DNA from: Xenorhabdus nematophila ATCC 19061
GTDB taxonomy: Bacteria > Pseudomonadota > Gammaproteobacteria > Enterobacterales > Enterobacteriaceae
Length of the DNA: 64,000 nt
Assembly: GCF_000252955.1 (NCBI RefSeq)
Contig: NC_014228.1
Location: forward strand, 310,001 to 374,000
Reading direction: 5' to 3'
Shown here piece after piece: positions 22,053 through 32,584 of this stretch (within the stretch, counting starts at the first letter, position 1; each line of letters opens with the position of its first letter). Below the pieces are notes generated by a model. It saw only the letters and a list, made by a program, of their open reading frames with translations. It had not been told where the DNA came from and did not search any database. Position numbers and translations under genes: made by a program.

Positions 22053-23420
22053 ATGAGTGATTCAAAACAGAGCCTGCAAAGGGGACTTGAGGCACGTCAT
22101 ATTGAGCTGATTGCGCTGGGTGGCACTATCGGAGTAGGGCTATTCATGGGATCAGCCAGTACTTTGAAATGGGCCGGTCCTTCTGTTTTGCTGGCTTACA
22201 TTATTGCTGGGCTTTTTGTCTTTTTTATCATGCGTTCAATGGGGGAAATGCTGTTTATTGAACCTGTAACAGGTTCATTTGCGGCGTTTGGACATAAGTA
22301 CCTCAGTCCGTATTGGGGGTGCCTGACTGCATGGGGTTACTGGTTCATGTGGGTTTCCGTCGGGATCTCGGAAATCACGGCGATAGGCGTGTATGCCGAG
22401 TTCTGGTTCCCGGATTTACCTCAGTGGGTTTCTGCGTTGGCTGCGGTCGGATTGGTTGCCCTGGCAAACATGGCCGCCGTGCGACTGTATGGTGAATTGG
22501 AATTCTGGTTTGCCATGATCAAAGTGACGACGATTATCGTGATGATCCTGATTGGCGTCGGTTTGATTTTTTTCGGTTTAGGTAATGATTGGCAACCTAT
22601 CGGGTTGGATAATCTGACCTCACACGGTGGTTTTTTCTCCGGTGGTTGGAAAGGGTTTTTATTTGCCCTTTGTATAGTTGTCGCCTCCTATCAGGGCGTT
22701 GAATTGGTGGGTATCACTGCAGGTGAAGCGAAAAATCCACAGGTCACGATTAAAAAAGCGATCAACAATATCCTATGGCGTATTTTGATTTTCTATGTCG
22801 GTGCTATTTTTATTGTTGTGACACTGTTCCCGTGGACAGAAGTGGGTGCACATGGGAGTCCGTTTGTGATGACTTTTGCCAAGGTGGGTATTGTTTCTGC
22901 GGCCGCAGTCATTAACTTCGTTGTTCTGACTGCTGCACTTTCAGGATGTAACAGTGGAATGTACAGCGGTGGCAGGATGTTGTACGCCCTGGCGCAAAAC
23001 CGTCAATTGCCAGCATCACTGCTGAAATTGTCAAAAAATGGCGTGCCGGTGAAATGTATAGCAATCACTATCGGCTGTTTGATCGCGGGTTCTAGCCTGA
23101 ATTACATTATTCCAAACCCACAGTCGGTTTTTGTGTACGTTTATAGCGCCAGCGTATTGCCCGGCATGGTGCCATGGTTTGTCATCCTGGTCAGTCAGTT
23201 GCGTTTCCGTAAACATCATGAGGAAGCCTTGAAGCAACACCGGTTTAAATCGATCCTGTTCCCTTATGTCAATTATCTGACGTTGATTTTTCTGTGTTGT
23301 GTCTTGGTAGGCATGGCGATTAATCCCGATACGCGTTTCTCACTCATGGTCGGGGGAATATTTTTGCTGCTGGTATCGTCAATTTATTGGCTTATGAAAC
23401 TAATCTGCCGAAAAAATTAG
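22053..23420 (+). CDS. thrP: Threonine/serine:H+ symporter ThrP (YifK)
   Basis: 455-residue amino-acid permease of the APC superfamily, about 12 membrane segments. The N-terminal [20 protein letters not shown] block and [12 protein letters not shown] are nearly identical to E. coli YifK, which transports threonine and serine. Its position between wecG and argX is also the E. coli position, which separates it from paralogues such as ProY. A good AGGGAG Shine-Dalgarno precedes the ATG. No terminator is obvious before the tRNA promoter. Confidence 0.93.
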   Translation: MSDSKQSLQRGLEARHIELIALGGTIGVGLFMGSASTLKWAGPSVLLAYIIAGLFVFFIMRSMGEMLFIEPVTGSFAAFGHKYLSPYWGCLTAWGYWFMWVSVGISEITAIGVYAEFWFPDLPQWVSALAAVGLVALANMAAVRLYGELEFWFAMIKVTTIIVMILIGVGLIFFGLGNDWQPIGLDNLTSHGGFFSGGWKGFLFALCIVVASYQGVELVGITAGEAKNPQVTIKKAINNILWRILIFYVGAIFIVVTLFPWTEVGAHGSPFVMTFAKVGIVSAAAVINFVVLTAALSGCNSGMYSGGRMLYALAQNRQLPASLLKLSKNGVPVKCIAITIGCLIAGSSLNYIIPNPQSVFVYVYSASVLPGMVPWFVILVSQLRFRKHHEEALKQHRFKSILFPYVNYLTLIFLCCVLVGMAINPDTRFSLMVGGIFLLLVSSIYWLMKLICRKN

Positions 23421-23536
23421 ATGAGTTTCTGAGGTTAATAATTAACCAATAAAACCTGTTGCGGTGGGAATGTGTTGTCTTTATCAGCTAAATGAACAAA
23501 GCATAATCAAACGAGTCATTTATTTTAAAAAAGCAC

Positions 23537-23565
23537 TGGACAGCATGGAATTAAATCCGTACTAT
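23537..23565 (+). promoter_or_regulatory. Promoter of the argX-hisR-leuT-proM tRNA operon
   Basis: TGGACA and TACTAT separated by 17 bp, followed by a GC-rich CCTCCACCGC discriminator, a feature linked to stringent control. The start of argX is 21 bp past the -10. Confidence 0.75.
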
Positions 23566-23586
23566 CCTCCACCGCAACGGCGTTAA

Positions 23587-23663
<77 letters not shown>

Positions 23664-23745
23664 TTTAAAGCGTGCAGAGCAGTGACAATGGGTTATTGTG
23701 GTCAACGACGTTGTGAAAAGCAGTATCTGAAAAGGTAGTAGTTAT

Positions 23746-23822
23746 GGTGGCTATAGCTCAGTTGGTAGAGCCCTGGATTGTGATTCCAGTCGTCGCGAGT
23801 TCGAGTCTCGTTAGCCACCCCA
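23746..23822 (+). tRNA. hisR: tRNA-His (GTG)
   Basis: Cloverleaf with acceptor GTGGCTA/TAGCCAC and encoded CCA. The anticodon arm CTGGA-TTGTGAT-TCCAG gives GTG. The start includes the extra G(-1) at 23746 that marks tRNA-His. Confidence 0.97.
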
Positions 23823-23837
23823 TCTTTTTTATGAAAC

Positions 23838-23924
23838 GCGAGGGTGGCGGAATTGGTAGACGCGCTAGCTTCAGGTGTTAGTGTCCTTACGGACGTGGGG
23901 GTTCAAGTCCCCCCCTTCGCACCA
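23838..23924 (+). tRNA. leuT: tRNA-Leu (CAG)
   Basis: 87-nt class II tRNA with a long variable arm (TGTCCTTACGGACG), acceptor GCGAGGG/CCTTCGC with CCA, and anticodon CAG in the loop TTCAGGT. Confidence 0.97.
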
Positions 23925-23951
23925 TAAAAAAGAGATTAAAGAAAGACATTT

Positions 23952-24028
23952 CGGCGAGTAGCGCAGCTTGGTAGCGCAACTGGTTTGGGACCAGTGGGTC
24001 GGAGGTTCGAATCCTCTCTCGCCGACCA
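23952..24028 (+). tRNA. proM: tRNA-Pro (TGG)
   Basis: 77-nt cloverleaf, acceptor CGGCGAG/CTCGCCG with CCA. The anticodon arm CTGGT-TTGGGA-CCAG gives TGG. Last gene of the tRNA operon, followed directly by a terminator. Confidence 0.97.
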
Positions 24029-24035
24029 GATTCTG

Positions 24036-24071
24036 AGAAAGCCCCGCAAATAGCGGGGCTTTCTCTTTTTT
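24036..24071 (+). terminator. Intrinsic terminator of the tRNA operon
   Basis: Twelve-base-pair stem AGAAAGCCCCGC/GCGGGGCTTTCT with loop AAATA, then a T-rich tail, 8 bp after proM. Confidence 0.95.
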
Positions 24072-24209
24072 GTTTTCTTGCCAACCCAATACGTTTTGTT
24101 TTCTCTTTTCTTTCTCTTCGATTTCTTTATGAAGCTTCAATGTGTCATTGAATGTTTTTCCTTTCATTTATATATTAACTTTTTGTTTTAAAAGCTATTT
24201 TTGGATTGA

Positions 24210-24324
24210 TGTTGGATTTCAGCGACAAACTATACCTTTGAGAGTCTCAAATAGAAGACATTTAATGGATTGATTTTTAATGAGTATTTTAAATTCTCTT
24301 GTAGAGTGTCGCAAATGAGAGACG
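24210..24324 (+). promoter_or_regulatory. Three GlrR-like activator sites upstream of glmZ
   Basis: Three matches to the GlrR (YfhA) consensus TGTC-N10-GACA: TGTT-N10-GACA at 24210-24227, AGTC-N10-GACA at 24244-24261 and TGTC-N10-GACG at 24307-24324. Each has one mismatch. They lie about 120-235 bp upstream of the glmZ start, a usual distance for enhancer binding by a sigma-54 activator. GlrR control of glmY/glmZ is established in enterobacteria; here it is inferred from the sites. No gene lies between the tRNA terminator and glmZ. Confidence 0.65.
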
Positions 24325-24416
24325 GTGTTTTGGATGCTTTCTAGTGAAAGTGAAATAGGAATAACGGAAATCAAGTTAACGCGAGGGGAAGAAGAATTTA
24401 TTTTGAAGGAAAAAAT

Positions 24417-24432
24417 TGGCACGTTAAATGCA
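24417..24432 (+). promoter_or_regulatory. Sigma-54 promoter of glmZ
   Basis: TGGCACG-TTAA-ATGCA matches the -24/-12 consensus TGGCACG-N4-TTGCA in all but one position. The GC of the -12 box is 13 bp before the inferred RNA start at 24444. Confidence 0.8.
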
Positions 24433-24443
24433 TTAAAAGGCGT

Positions 24444-24660
24444 GTAGATACTCATCCCACTTCTTATGACAGTATTCACTTCATAAACCCCAGGATGATG
24501 TAGAGCTGATTATCGGTGCCTATGGTCCACGTTATAGATGAGTAAGCATGACTTTTTTTGTCTTTTCATCACAAACCGGACACAACGTTGAGTGAGGCAC
24601 TATCCGTCTGTAGACCTGATTGTATTTATACACCTGTCTTTTTTGACAGGTGTTTTTTTT
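24444..24660 (+). ncRNA. glmZ: Small RNA GlmZ
   Basis: The 5' end GTAGATACTCATCCCA closely matches E. coli GlmZ (GTAGATGCTCATTCCA). Near the 3' part, ACAACGTTGAGTGA followed by GGCAC matches the region that pairs with glmS mRNA and is cleaved by RNase E/RapZ. A terminator hairpin ends the RNA. About 217 nt against 207 nt in E. coli. GlmZ activates translation of glmS, the glucosamine-6-phosphate synthase, feeding amino-sugar supply for the wall, LPS and ECA. Genomic position, upstream of the end of hemY, is also the E. coli position. The comparison is from memory. Confidence 0.9.
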
Positions 24661-24661
24661 T
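24630..24661 (+). terminator. Terminator of glmZ
   Basis: Stem ACACCTGTC/GACAGGTGT with a six-T loop and nine trailing T residues. It defines the 3' end of GlmZ on the plus strand. Confidence 0.95.
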
Positions 24662-24765
24662 GCTTGCAGGAAAATAGAGGGTGATTTTTAACCAGATTGC
24701 AATGGGTGAAACCTCGGTTAACGATCCAATGGTAATTTGGATATCGATCATTAACCGAGGGGTTT

Positions 24766-25971
24766 TTATGCTCCTGTATTGCTATCGCGTTTCAGGGTCA
24801 GCATAAAGCCTTTGCTACGTGTTTGCGTGGCCTCTTCGTGTTTCTGCAATTTATCGAGTGCATCAGCAAGCCATGCGTAATCATGGGCATCGGGTCGTTG
24901 GGCAAGTGCGGCCTTAAATGCTGCTTCAGCATTGGCCCATTCACCATGACGCAAGGCAACTTGTCCCATTGTACTGTTGAGTAAAGGGGTTGCTCCATGT
25001 TGTTTTAACAGATGAGTGAGGTTCTTTTGTATTGCTTCAGCATCATTCGCCTTAAGGTGTGGAATCAATAGCAGGAGACGTTCATCATATTGCTGTTTTA
25101 ACCCATCCAAAATGATTTGTTGGGCAGTATCATGATCATTGCAGGCAATCAAATGTTCGGCCATGACGACTTGCAGTACGATATCCTGGCGAATTTTCCG
25201 GCCCTGGTCTTTCCACCAGGCTTTTAGCCCTGTGCAGCCTTTTTCAGCGAAAACCTGATTCATTAACCCGACGTAAGCTTGCTGGCGTATTGCATGAATT
25301 TTTTCTTCATCATACAACTTGGCCTTTATCATTGAAGGTAAGACATCGATCAATGCCTGATAAGCCCCGGAAAGAGAATAAGCTCGCTCAGCCAATCGCA
25401 ATACTTCAGGATGGCGAGGGGCATGATTCAGAAGCTTATCCACACCATTACGTGCGGCATGAATTTCACCTTGCGCCAACTGGATACGTACACGAGAAAT
25501 ATCGACAGGGAGCTGATCCTTATCAGCAACTTCTGCGGCACGTTCAATATATTGGTTGGTATGGAAATAATCACCACGCTGTTGGGCGGCCTCTGCGGCC
25601 AGTAAATAGTTCACGACAGGATATTCCGCATGATCAGCATTGCGGGTCATCAGATGCTCAACCTGTTTGAAATCGCCTTCAGCGAGTTTCAACAGCGCTT
25701 GTCTGGTTTGTGAACGTGCCCGATTGCGTTTGAAGCCACCAAAGATCCAGCTATGAGTGGAGGTGCTGGTACGTTTTAACCGGCGATAGCACCAGCCGAT
25801 GAAAATCAGCAGGAATTGCAATAAGAGGAACATAATGACCACCGCGGTAATGCTGGTGGTGATATTGTTACTGTCCGTCTGTATCAGAACGTATCCTTGA
25901 TGCCCAGACATCACCGGGCCAAGTATAATACCCACAATGAGGATAATGAAAAGCAATAATATTTTCAGCAT
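24766..25971 (-). CDS. hemY: HemY, inner-membrane TPR protein of the hem operon
   Basis: 401 residues. Two N-terminal membrane helices (MLKILLLFIILIVGIILG, and a second near residues 42-63) are followed by a cytoplasmic helical-repeat (TPR-like) domain; E. coli HemY has the same plan and about 398 residues. It is encoded at the end of hemCDXY; its exact role in protoheme biogenesis is unsettled. hemX lies just upstream with a 2-bp gap. On the far side it converges with glmZ. Confidence 0.95.
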   Translation of the reverse strand: MLKILLLFIILIVGIILGPVMSGHQGYVLIQTDSNNITTSITAVVIMFLLLQFLLIFIGWCYRRLKRTSTSTHSWIFGGFKRNRARSQTRQALLKLAEGDFKQVEHLMTRNADHAEYPVVNYLLAAEAAQQRGDYFHTNQYIERAAEVADKDQLPVDISRVRIQLAQGEIHAARNGVDKLLNHAPRHPEVLRLAERAYSLSGAYQALIDVLPSMIKAKLYDEEKIHAIRQQAYVGLMNQVFAEKGCTGLKAWWKDQGRKIRQDIVLQVVMAEHLIACNDHDTAQQIILDGLKQQYDERLLLLIPHLKANDAEAIQKNLTHLLKQHGATPLLNSTMGQVALRHGEWANAEAAFKAALAQRPDAHDYAWLADALDKLQKHEEATQTRSKGFMLTLKRDSNTGA

Positions 25972-25973
25972 GC

Positions 25974-27179
25974 TCAGCTCTCCTCAACGGCTATTTTGGC
26001 CTGACCAGATTCTTCTATTGTGGTCGGCTGTGATGATATTTCTGGCTTATTCTGAGGATTATCTTCCGATTTTTTTTGAGAAGGTGCGGAATGCGGTAAA
26101 TTGTAGATACGTTTACGCACCAAATCTGCCAGTATCGGCTGGCTGCTCAGTTGTTCGGGAACATCAATAGAAAGTGGCCGTTTTGCCAGTGAGTTAACAT
26201 TATCTAAAAACGCTTTTGTATCCGGATTTGCGGTATCAAAATAAGATTTGGCCCATTCCCCTACATGGTCTAATGCGTCTTTGTAAATTTTATTCTGATG
26301 GCGAGGCGCTGCCTGCGCGGCAATGAGCAGCTTAGCACGGATGTTTTCACGCAGATAGATATTCTGGTTAGGTGCCAGCAGGGGTTCTTTACTGCCATCA
26401 CGGGGCGTGATAGTAATGAAATTATCCATAAAGCTGTGCCAGCTAGTGGTCAGATTTTCACGCCAGTCAGTAAGTGAAGAGGTAATCTCGCGTTTGTTAT
26501 CCGCTTTTGATGTATTTTTTGCTACGTCATCAGCCAGACGTAAGTGATCCACTTGGTTGGATAACTGATTCAGAGACAGAATAATACCATCTAAATCAAT
26601 CTGTTTGATCTTGGTGAGGGTATCAATATCCGATCTGATCGCGTTACGGGCATAGAGGAGGCTGGGATCATCCATTTCCGCAAGGTTTTGGTCGGCGTCT
26701 TCCAGCAAAGCAATGGCGGTGGGAATATCTTGCTCACTCCATATTTTGCGGCCAGCTATTTTAACCAGTGAGCTGGCTTGCGCCAGTCTCCAATTTTCGA
26801 TATTCGTATTCGAAATCGCTGCAACGCGGTCTTGAAGTGCAGCCATACGATCATCTAACTGTTGGTTTTGTGATTTGGCTTGTTGTAGAGACGTTTCTAA
26901 TTCCTGGAGTTTGCTGTCAAAACTTTGTTGATTGGCAGATTGCTGTTGTACCAGAGAGGTAAACTGCTGCTGTAGAGTGGCATTTTCTGTGCTTAAAACC
27001 GCATTCTGCTGTTTACTGTGATAATAAATATAAAAACCACCCATTCCTATTGCCAGCGAAATGGCGATTGAGAGAGTATGACCCACCCATCCATTTTTTT
27101 GGGGGTTATGGGGAGCCTTTTCAGGCTGCTGAGGGTGTTTTGTCTCAACCGCATCGGTGGATTGCTTTTGTTCCGTCAT
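25974..27179 (-). CDS. hemX: HemX, membrane-anchored coiled-coil protein of the hem operon
   Basis: 401 residues: a Gln/Lys-rich cytoplasmic N-terminus, one membrane segment near residues 35-52 (TLSIAISLAIGMGGFYIYY), a Gln-rich coiled coil to about residue 140, then a globular domain (LRLADD, LLAPNQNIYLRENIRAKLL) typical of HemX. It was once annotated as uroporphyrinogen-III methyltransferase, but lacks SAM-methyltransferase motifs. ATG at 27179 (MTEQKQST) is preferred over one three codons upstream, which would leave no space for the GGGA Shine-Dalgarno. Function unknown. Confidence 0.93.
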   Translation of the reverse strand: MTEQKQSTDAVETKHPQQPEKAPHNPQKNGWVGHTLSIAISLAIGMGGFYIYYHSKQQNAVLSTENATLQQQFTSLVQQQSANQQSFDSKLQELETSLQQAKSQNQQLDDRMAALQDRVAAISNTNIENWRLAQASSLVKIAGRKIWSEQDIPTAIALLEDADQNLAEMDDPSLLYARNAIRSDIDTLTKIKQIDLDGIILSLNQLSNQVDHLRLADDVAKNTSKADNKREITSSLTDWRENLTTSWHSFMDNFITITPRDGSKEPLLAPNQNIYLRENIRAKLLIAAQAAPRHQNKIYKDALDHVGEWAKSYFDTANPDTKAFLDNVNSLAKRPLSIDVPEQLSSQPILADLVRKRIYNLPHSAPSQKKSEDNPQNKPEISSQPTTIEESGQAKIAVEES

Positions 27180-27199
27180 AATGGACATCCCATATTGGT

Positions 27200-27940
27200 T
27201 TATTCCAGTGCCTGCATTAAGGCGTCATTATCTGCACTCTTGGCTACTTTTATCACTTGCCAGCCCAAGGACCGGGCAATATTGGCAAGGCGTTCGCTGA
27301 CCACAATCAGGCAGCAACCCAATAACCACGCTTTTCCATCGCTATCAGTGACTAAGTTATATAACAGTTGCAGCATTTCGCCACTTGTTACGACGATGGT
27401 TTGTATACCACTTTGCTGCCAGTGACGACTAAACTCGGCGGCATGGTATTTGACTGGCTGTCGTGAATAACATTCACAATAATCCACTTCTCCCCCGCGC
27501 ATTCTCAATGTCGAGGCAATCACTTCACGACCACCATTACCCCGGAGCAATAGCACCTTTTTATTGTCCATTTGCTGTAAAGCGGGGAGTTGCAGTAGAT
27601 CTTCGCTGGTTTCACCTTGCTCAGACCAAGAAATTTTCCGTCCGGTTTGTTGATGAAACATGAGGGAAGTTGATTTGCCGATACCATAATAAGATAGCTT
27701 ATCAGGCCATGAATGACCTTCTTGGATAAGCTGCCCATTGGCATAATGGACGGCATTTTTTGATAACAGGAAAACCAGATCTCCCGCAGATAACCGCTGC
27801 ATTTTTTGTGACAGCAACGGTAAATCCGCCCCTGAATAAATTTCGATGAGTGGTGCACTGAAGGCTGTTTTTCCCACAGCCTGCAACCGCTTGACCAATT
27901 CCTCTCCTGCTGGGGCTGGGCGGGTGATCAGAATACTCAT
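27200..27940 (-). CDS. hemD: Uroporphyrinogen-III synthase HemD
   Basis: 246 residues, the E. coli length. Two-domain alpha/beta enzyme cyclising hydroxymethylbilane to uroporphyrinogen III with inversion of ring D. Starts [20 protein letters not shown], with VFLSK-like and [13 protein letters not shown] segments characteristic of the family. Sequence is otherwise poorly conserved in this family. ATGA overlap with hemC. Confidence 0.94.
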   Translation of the reverse strand: MSILITRPAPAGEELVKRLQAVGKTAFSAPLIEIYSGADLPLLSQKMQRLSAGDLVFLLSKNAVHYANGQLIQEGHSWPDKLSYYGIGKSTSLMFHQQTGRKISWSEQGETSEDLLQLPALQQMDNKKVLLLRGNGGREVIASTLRMRGGEVDYCECYSRQPVKYHAAEFSRHWQQSGIQTIVVTSGEMLQLLYNLVTDSDGKAWLLGCCLIVVSERLANIARSLGWQVIKVAKSADNDALMQALE

Positions 27941-28878
27941 TCCGGTGGATTCCTCTGGTATACGCTGGCCAGAATTTGGCGGGCGCCTTTTTCCAATAAT
28001 TCCTCCGCCAATGCGACACCCGCCTGACGGGCTTCTTCTGGTGATACCACTCTTTCACCACGAACGCTTACTGTGCCATCAGGCGCGCCGACCAGAGCAC
28101 GCAACCAGATTTTATCTTCCTGCCAGATGGCATAACTGCCAATCGGCACCTGACAGCCGCCTTCAAGCCGGGTGTTCATGGCGCGTTCGGCCAGGACACA
28201 GATTTCTGTTCTGGCGTGGTTTAACGGTGCCAGCAGCTCACGGGTTTGTTGATCATCAAGCCGACATTCAATACCAACCGCTCCCTGTCCGACAGCTGGC
28301 AGCAGTAACTCCGGCGCCAATGGCATACGAATGCGCTCTTCCAGCCCCAGCCTTTTCAAGCCGGCAGTTGCAAGGATAATGGCATCATAATCGCCGTTAT
28401 CGAGTTTACTCAGGCGAGTACCGACATTTCCGCGCAAGTCACGGATCACAAGATCTGGACGGAGCTGACGGAGCTGACACTGGCGGCGTAGGCTGGATGT
28501 GCCAACAACGCTGCCTGTGGGCAGATCATCAAGAGAGGCGTATTTTACTGAAACAAAAGCATCCCGTGGATCATCCCGTTCGCAGATTGTGACCAACCCC
28601 AAACCGTTGGGAAACTCGACAGGAACATCTTTCATCGAATGGACGGCGATATCGGCACGTTTTTCAAGCAGAGCCAGTTCCAGTTCTTTCACAAACAGCC
28701 CCTTACCACCGACCTTGGCTAAGGGAGTATCAAGGATAATGTCACCACGTGTCACCATCGGAACTAATTCGACTTTCAGTTCAGGGTGAAAATGTTGCAG
28801 TTGTTTTTGAACATAGTGGGCTTGCCACATAGCCAATGGACTTTGGCGGGTGGCGATACGAATGGTTTTCATTGTCAT
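27937..28878 (-). CDS. hemC: Porphobilinogen deaminase HemC
   Basis: 313 residues. It joins four porphobilinogen molecules to hydroxymethylbilane. [18 protein letters not shown] opens the protein; the substrate and cofactor region [25 protein letters not shown], and the dipyrromethane-cofactor cysteine in [12 protein letters not shown] are all present. ATG at 28878 or 28872 are both possible; neither has a good Shine-Dalgarno. First gene of hemCDXY, transcribed away from cyaA. Confidence 0.97.
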   Translation of the reverse strand: MTMKTIRIATRQSPLAMWQAHYVQKQLQHFHPELKVELVPMVTRGDIILDTPLAKVGGKGLFVKELELALLEKRADIAVHSMKDVPVEFPNGLGLVTICERDDPRDAFVSVKYASLDDLPTGSVVGTSSLRRQCQLRQLRPDLVIRDLRGNVGTRLSKLDNGDYDAIILATAGLKRLGLEERIRMPLAPELLLPAVGQGAVGIECRLDDQQTRELLAPLNHARTEICVLAERAMNTRLEGGCQVPIGSYAIWQEDKIWLRALVGAPDGTVSVRGERVVSPEEARQAGVALAEELLEKGARQILASVYQRNPPE

Positions 28879-29508
28879 GGATAAGTATATTGAGCATGGT
28901 CGGTTTTCAGCCGCCAGTGAGCCACTAATTAGTGAGAAAATAGAATCAGTTTTAACATTTCAATGACTTTTTTTCCAGTTATGTGAACAGGAGAGAAAAG
29001 TAAAATAGTCTATGGATATACAGGTTATAAGATAAAAATAATTTTAAATATTAAAATAATATTTTATTTAAATAGAGAAAATAAACAAAGAGATTGATTT
29101 AAAAGCAAATCAATATTTAGTGTTTAACTGGATGATAAAAAACGACAGATAATATTCAACAATAGAAAATATTATTAAGATAAATATTTATAGAAGCCTG
29201 ATGATTTACAACACCTTACATCTCTTATATGAAAAATTATCAACGATAATAGTTATTTGAAAAAACAAATTTCGGTATCTATTTTGTGATTAACTCAATA
29301 TTTTACAAAGAGTTAATTGTATTTTAGCTATTGCAGCTCAGGCTTAAAGATGGTATTGCGTACTTTACGCTTCGACTGCAAGGTGTTAAATTGATCACGT
29401 TTCCGACAATAAGTTTGTAAAAATGATTTCAAATAATCTTGCTTTGACAAGTTATTGGAAACAAGGGGCCACGATCGTGGGCACTGGAACAGATATCGGG
29501 CGAAACTC
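28879..29508. other. Divergent hemC-cyaA control region
   Basis: 630 bp of very AT-rich DNA with no credible gene. The CRP site near its right end is listed separately. The middle part (about 28980-29330) is almost entirely A and T and shows no clear element. Confidence 0.6.
29384..29399 (+). promoter_or_regulatory. CRP site overlapping the cyaA promoter
   Basis: TGTTA-AATTGA-TCACG matches the CRP consensus TGTGA-N6-TCACA. The context AGGTGTTAAATTGATCACGT is essentially that of the E. coli cyaA P2 promoter, where cAMP-CRP represses. A plausible -10 TAAATT (17 bp after TTTACG) lies inside the site, fitting negative feedback of cAMP on its own synthesis. Confidence 0.8.
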
Positions 29509-32109
29509 TTGTATCTCTATATTGAAACGCTGAAGCAGCGACTGGATGCAATTAACCAACTTCGGCTAGAGCGCGCAACTAGCTCAATGAGTGCCGCTTT
29601 TAAGCAAGTTTATAGTTTAATTCCAGTATTATTACATCATCATCATCCCATGATGCCAGGTTATATCAAAAATAATACTCCTCATGGAGTTTGTTTTTTT
29701 GCTCCCGATGAATCACAACAGTTTTGGATTAATGATCTGGAAGGCCGGCTTTCTGGTGTCTTGCCATATGCGCCTAATGGCGAATTGCCGATTACGGGAA
29801 TTTATTCAATGGGCAGCACGTCTTCAATAGGGCAAAGTTGTTCCTCTGACATTGATATATGGGTTTGTCACCAATCCTGGTTGGATAATGGCGAAAAAGC
29901 GTTATTGGAACAAAAATGTACCTTGATAGGACAATGGGCTGCTTCACTCGGTATTGAAGCCACTTTTTTTCTGATTGATGAGAATCGTTTTCGCCATAAT
30001 GCCAGTGGTAGCCTTAATGGTGAAGATTGTGGTTCCACTCAACATATCCTTCTGCTTGACGAATTTTATCGTACCGCGGTCTGCATGGCGGGTAAGCGTT
30101 TATTGTGGACGATGGTGCCTGTGGAAGAAGAAGCGCATTATGACGAATATGTGCTTTCCCTCTATGCTCAAGGTGTTCTGACCCCTAATGAGTGGTTGGA
30201 TCTGGGAGGGCTGGGGCAATTATCAGCAGAAGAATATTTTGGCGCGAGTCTCTGGCAGCTGTATAAGAGCGTAGATTCACCTTATAAAGCCGTATTGAAA
30301 AGTCTGTTGTTGGAAGCCTATTCATGGGAATACCCCAATGGCAAACTGCTGGCGATGGAAATGAAGCAACATCTCCACGATGGTGCGATAGTCTCCTTCG
30401 GTCTTGATGCTTATAGCATGATGCTGGAGCGTGTAACGCGTTATCTTACTGCTACGAATGACCTCACTCGCCTGGATTTGGCCCGTCGTTGTTTTTATCT
30501 GAAAGTGTGCGAAAAATGGTCAGCAAGCCATCATGACGCAGGCTGTACCGGGTGGCGTCGTCAGGTTATCTCTCAGTTGGTGAATGAGTGGGGATGGGAT
30601 GACAGCAAATTGACCATGTTGAATAATCGCAACGCATGGAAAATTGAGCAGGTGCGTGAAGCCCATAATGAATTGCTCGATACGATGATGCAAAGTTATC
30701 GCAACTTGATCCGTTTTGCCCGCCGTAACCATTTAAGTGTCAGTGCCAGTCCACAAGATATCGGTGTATTGACCCGCAAATTGTATGCCGCTTTTGAAGC
30801 TTTGCCTGGTAAGGTGACACTGGTTAATCCTCAAATATCCCCGGATCTGTCAGAACAAGATTTGACTTTCATTTATGTCCCGCCGGGACGTGTTAACCGC
30901 AGCGGCTGGTATCTTTACAATCATACTCCAACAATAGAAGCGATTATTGGCCATCAACCGCTGGAATATAACCGCTATCTGAATAAATTAGTTTCCTGGA
31001 CATACTTTAATGGCCTGTTAACCAAAGAAACCCGAATTCATATACATAATGGGAACTCTCCGTGCAACAAGCATAAACTGTGTGATTTGGTCAATGATAT
31101 TGCCACACATTTCCCGATCCGTTTACCTGCACCTACGCCAAAAGCATTATATAGCCCTTGTGAAATTCGCCACTTGGCGATCATTGTCAATTTGGAACAA
31201 GATCCAACGGTCGAGTTTTCTAATCGGGTTATCCATTTTGATTTCAGGAATATGAATGTCTTCAGTTTTGGTGAATCACAGCAATGTTTGGTGGGAAGCA
31301 TTGACTTGTTGTACCGCAATTCGTGGAATGAAGTGAGAACGCTGCATTTCAGTGGTGAGCAATCAGTGCTGGAAGCGCTGAAGACCATCCTGGGTAAAAT
31401 GCACCGGGATGCCGCTCCTCCGGCGGGTGTTGAAGTCTTCTGTTACAGCAGGCACTTACGTGGGCTTATTTGTACCCGTATCCAACAATTAGTTTCAGAG
31501 TGTATCGAGTTACGTTTATCCAGTAATCGTCAAGACCCCAATCGTTTCAAGGCACTGCGCATTTCAGGTCAGACGTGGGGATTATTCTTCGAACGGTTGA
31601 ACGTTTCGGTACAAAAATTGGAAAATGCGGTGGAATTCTATGGCGCCATTTCCAACACCAAACTACATGGCCTGCCCGTTAAAATTGATACCAAAGAAAA
31701 ACATTTGCCGCCAGTGATAGACGGGTTTGCTTGTGAGGGCATTATCCAGTTTTTTTTCGAAAACATTGAGAAGAACCAGGGGTTCAATATCTATATCCTC
31801 GATGAGTCAAACCGGGTGGAAATTTATTCACATTGTGAAGGCAGTAAAGAGGAATTGGTGCGGGATATCAGCCGCTTTTACTCTTCTTCGCACGATCGTT
31901 TTACTTACGGTTCCAGCTTTATCAATTTCAACTTACCGCAGTTCTATCAAATTATTCAGAAAGGCGAACGTACTCATGTCGTTCCTTTTGTGGATGGGAC
32001 GTTTCCATCGGATGATATGGAAGCCAACGAGACAAGACTCAATATTGATAGTTGTCTTGAAGAGGCCTGCCGACCCCATGACCCTTACCGTTCTTTGTAT
32101 CACTATTAA
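29509..32109 (+). CDS. cyaA: Class I adenylate cyclase CyaA
   Basis: 866 residues (848 in E. coli). The N-terminal catalytic half carries [20 protein letters not shown], the class I signature with the catalytic Asp pair, and [19 protein letters not shown]. The C-terminal half is the glucose-responsive regulatory domain ([15 protein letters not shown] region and [15 protein letters not shown]). The start is the TTG at 29509 (protein [19 protein letters not shown]), as in E. coli, where the TTG limits expression; an upstream in-frame TTG at 29455 gives residues unlike the family. It makes cAMP, used by CRP. Confidence 0.97.
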   Translation: MYLYIETLKQRLDAINQLRLERATSSMSAAFKQVYSLIPVLLHHHHPMMPGYIKNNTPHGVCFFAPDESQQFWINDLEGRLSGVLPYAPNGELPITGIYSMGSTSSIGQSCSSDIDIWVCHQSWLDNGEKALLEQKCTLIGQWAASLGIEATFFLIDENRFRHNASGSLNGEDCGSTQHILLLDEFYRTAVCMAGKRLLWTMVPVEEEAHYDEYVLSLYAQGVLTPNEWLDLGGLGQLSAEEYFGASLWQLYKSVDSPYKAVLKSLLLEAYSWEYPNGKLLAMEMKQHLHDGAIVSFGLDAYSMMLERVTRYLTATNDLTRLDLARRCFYLKVCEKWSASHHDAGCTGWRRQVISQLVNEWGWDDSKLTMLNNRNAWKIEQVREAHNELLDTMMQSYRNLIRFARRNHLSVSASPQDIGVLTRKLYAAFEALPGKVTLVNPQISPDLSEQDLTFIYVPPGRVNRSGWYLYNHTPTIEAIIGHQPLEYNRYLNKLVSWTYFNGLLTKETRIHIHNGNSPCNKHKLCDLVNDIATHFPIRLPAPTPKALYSPCEIRHLAIIVNLEQDPTVEFSNRVIHFDFRNMNVFSFGESQQCLVGSIDLLYRNSWNEVRTLHFSGEQSVLEALKTILGKMHRDAAPPAGVEVFCYSRHLRGLICTRIQQLVSECIELRLSSNRQDPNRFKALRISGQTWGLFFERLNVSVQKLENAVEFYGAISNTKLHGLPVKIDTKEKHLPPVIDGFACEGIIQFFFENIEKNQGFNIYILDESNRVEIYSHCEGSKEELVRDISRFYSSSHDRFTYGSSFINFNLPQFYQIIQKGERTHVVPFVDGTFPSDDMEANETRLNIDSCLEEACRPHDPYRSLYHY

Positions 32110-32186
32110 TTGATATTCGGTTTTCCCGGAAGGCGACAGGAAGCGCCTAACGTTTTCGGCGCTTGTCTTGTCACAAGAAAGGGTGA

Positions 32187-32507
32187 TCACGAAAACTGGA
32201 ATGACTCACCACTTTGCTCTGTAATAGCCTGAGCCAATATAGAGATTAAGTCATTCCCGCTGCGGTCACACATCCATTGGTTATCCCGATAGTCAAAATG
32301 GTAACCCCCATTTTTGGTTGCCAGCCAGATCTGATGGAAAGGTTCCTGACGGTTGATGATGATTTTGCTGCCGTTTTCAAAACTGAGCGTCATCACGCCG
32401 CCGTTGGTTTCACAGTCAATATCTGCATCTCCATCGTAATTATCCAGCTGTTCTTCAAGATGAAGCATCAATTGATCGGCCAATTGATGAAATTCGCTAT
32501 CGTTCAT
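32187..32507 (-). CDS. cyaY: Frataxin-like iron-sulfur assembly protein CyaY
   Basis: 106 residues, same length as E. coli CyaY. The acidic first helix ([22 protein letters not shown], here listed only by its ends Met1 and Asp22) and the sheet with [19 protein letters not shown] and GYHFDY are typical of frataxins. It binds iron and IscS and tunes Fe-S cluster assembly. Convergent with cyaA and divergent from lptM, as in E. coli. Confidence 0.96.
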   Translation of the reverse strand: MNDSEFHQLADQLMLHLEEQLDNYDGDADIDCETNGGVMTLSFENGSKIIINRQEPFHQIWLATKNGGYHFDYRDNQWMCDRSGNDLISILAQAITEQSGESFQFS

Positions 32508-32584
32508 GTTTATTTCCTATTTGCTTTTCAGGGCCTAGCTGCGATTATAGAGAGTATTGGCGCATGAATCACAGGCATTACTCT

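Noticed and set aside
23871-24167. Minus-strand reading frames with [13 protein letters not shown] and [17 protein letters not shown] peptides
   Set aside because: These are the well-known false proteins produced by reading tRNA genes on the reverse strand; they cover leuT and proM.
24219-24479. 86-codon minus-strand frame
   Set aside because: It overlaps the GlrR-like sites, the sigma-54 promoter and the start of GlmZ, lacks a ribosome-binding site and matches no family.
27846-28379. 177-codon plus-strand frame opposite hemD and hemC
   Set aside because: It is antisense to well-matched hemD and hemC, Pro/Arg-rich, and has no recognisable domain.
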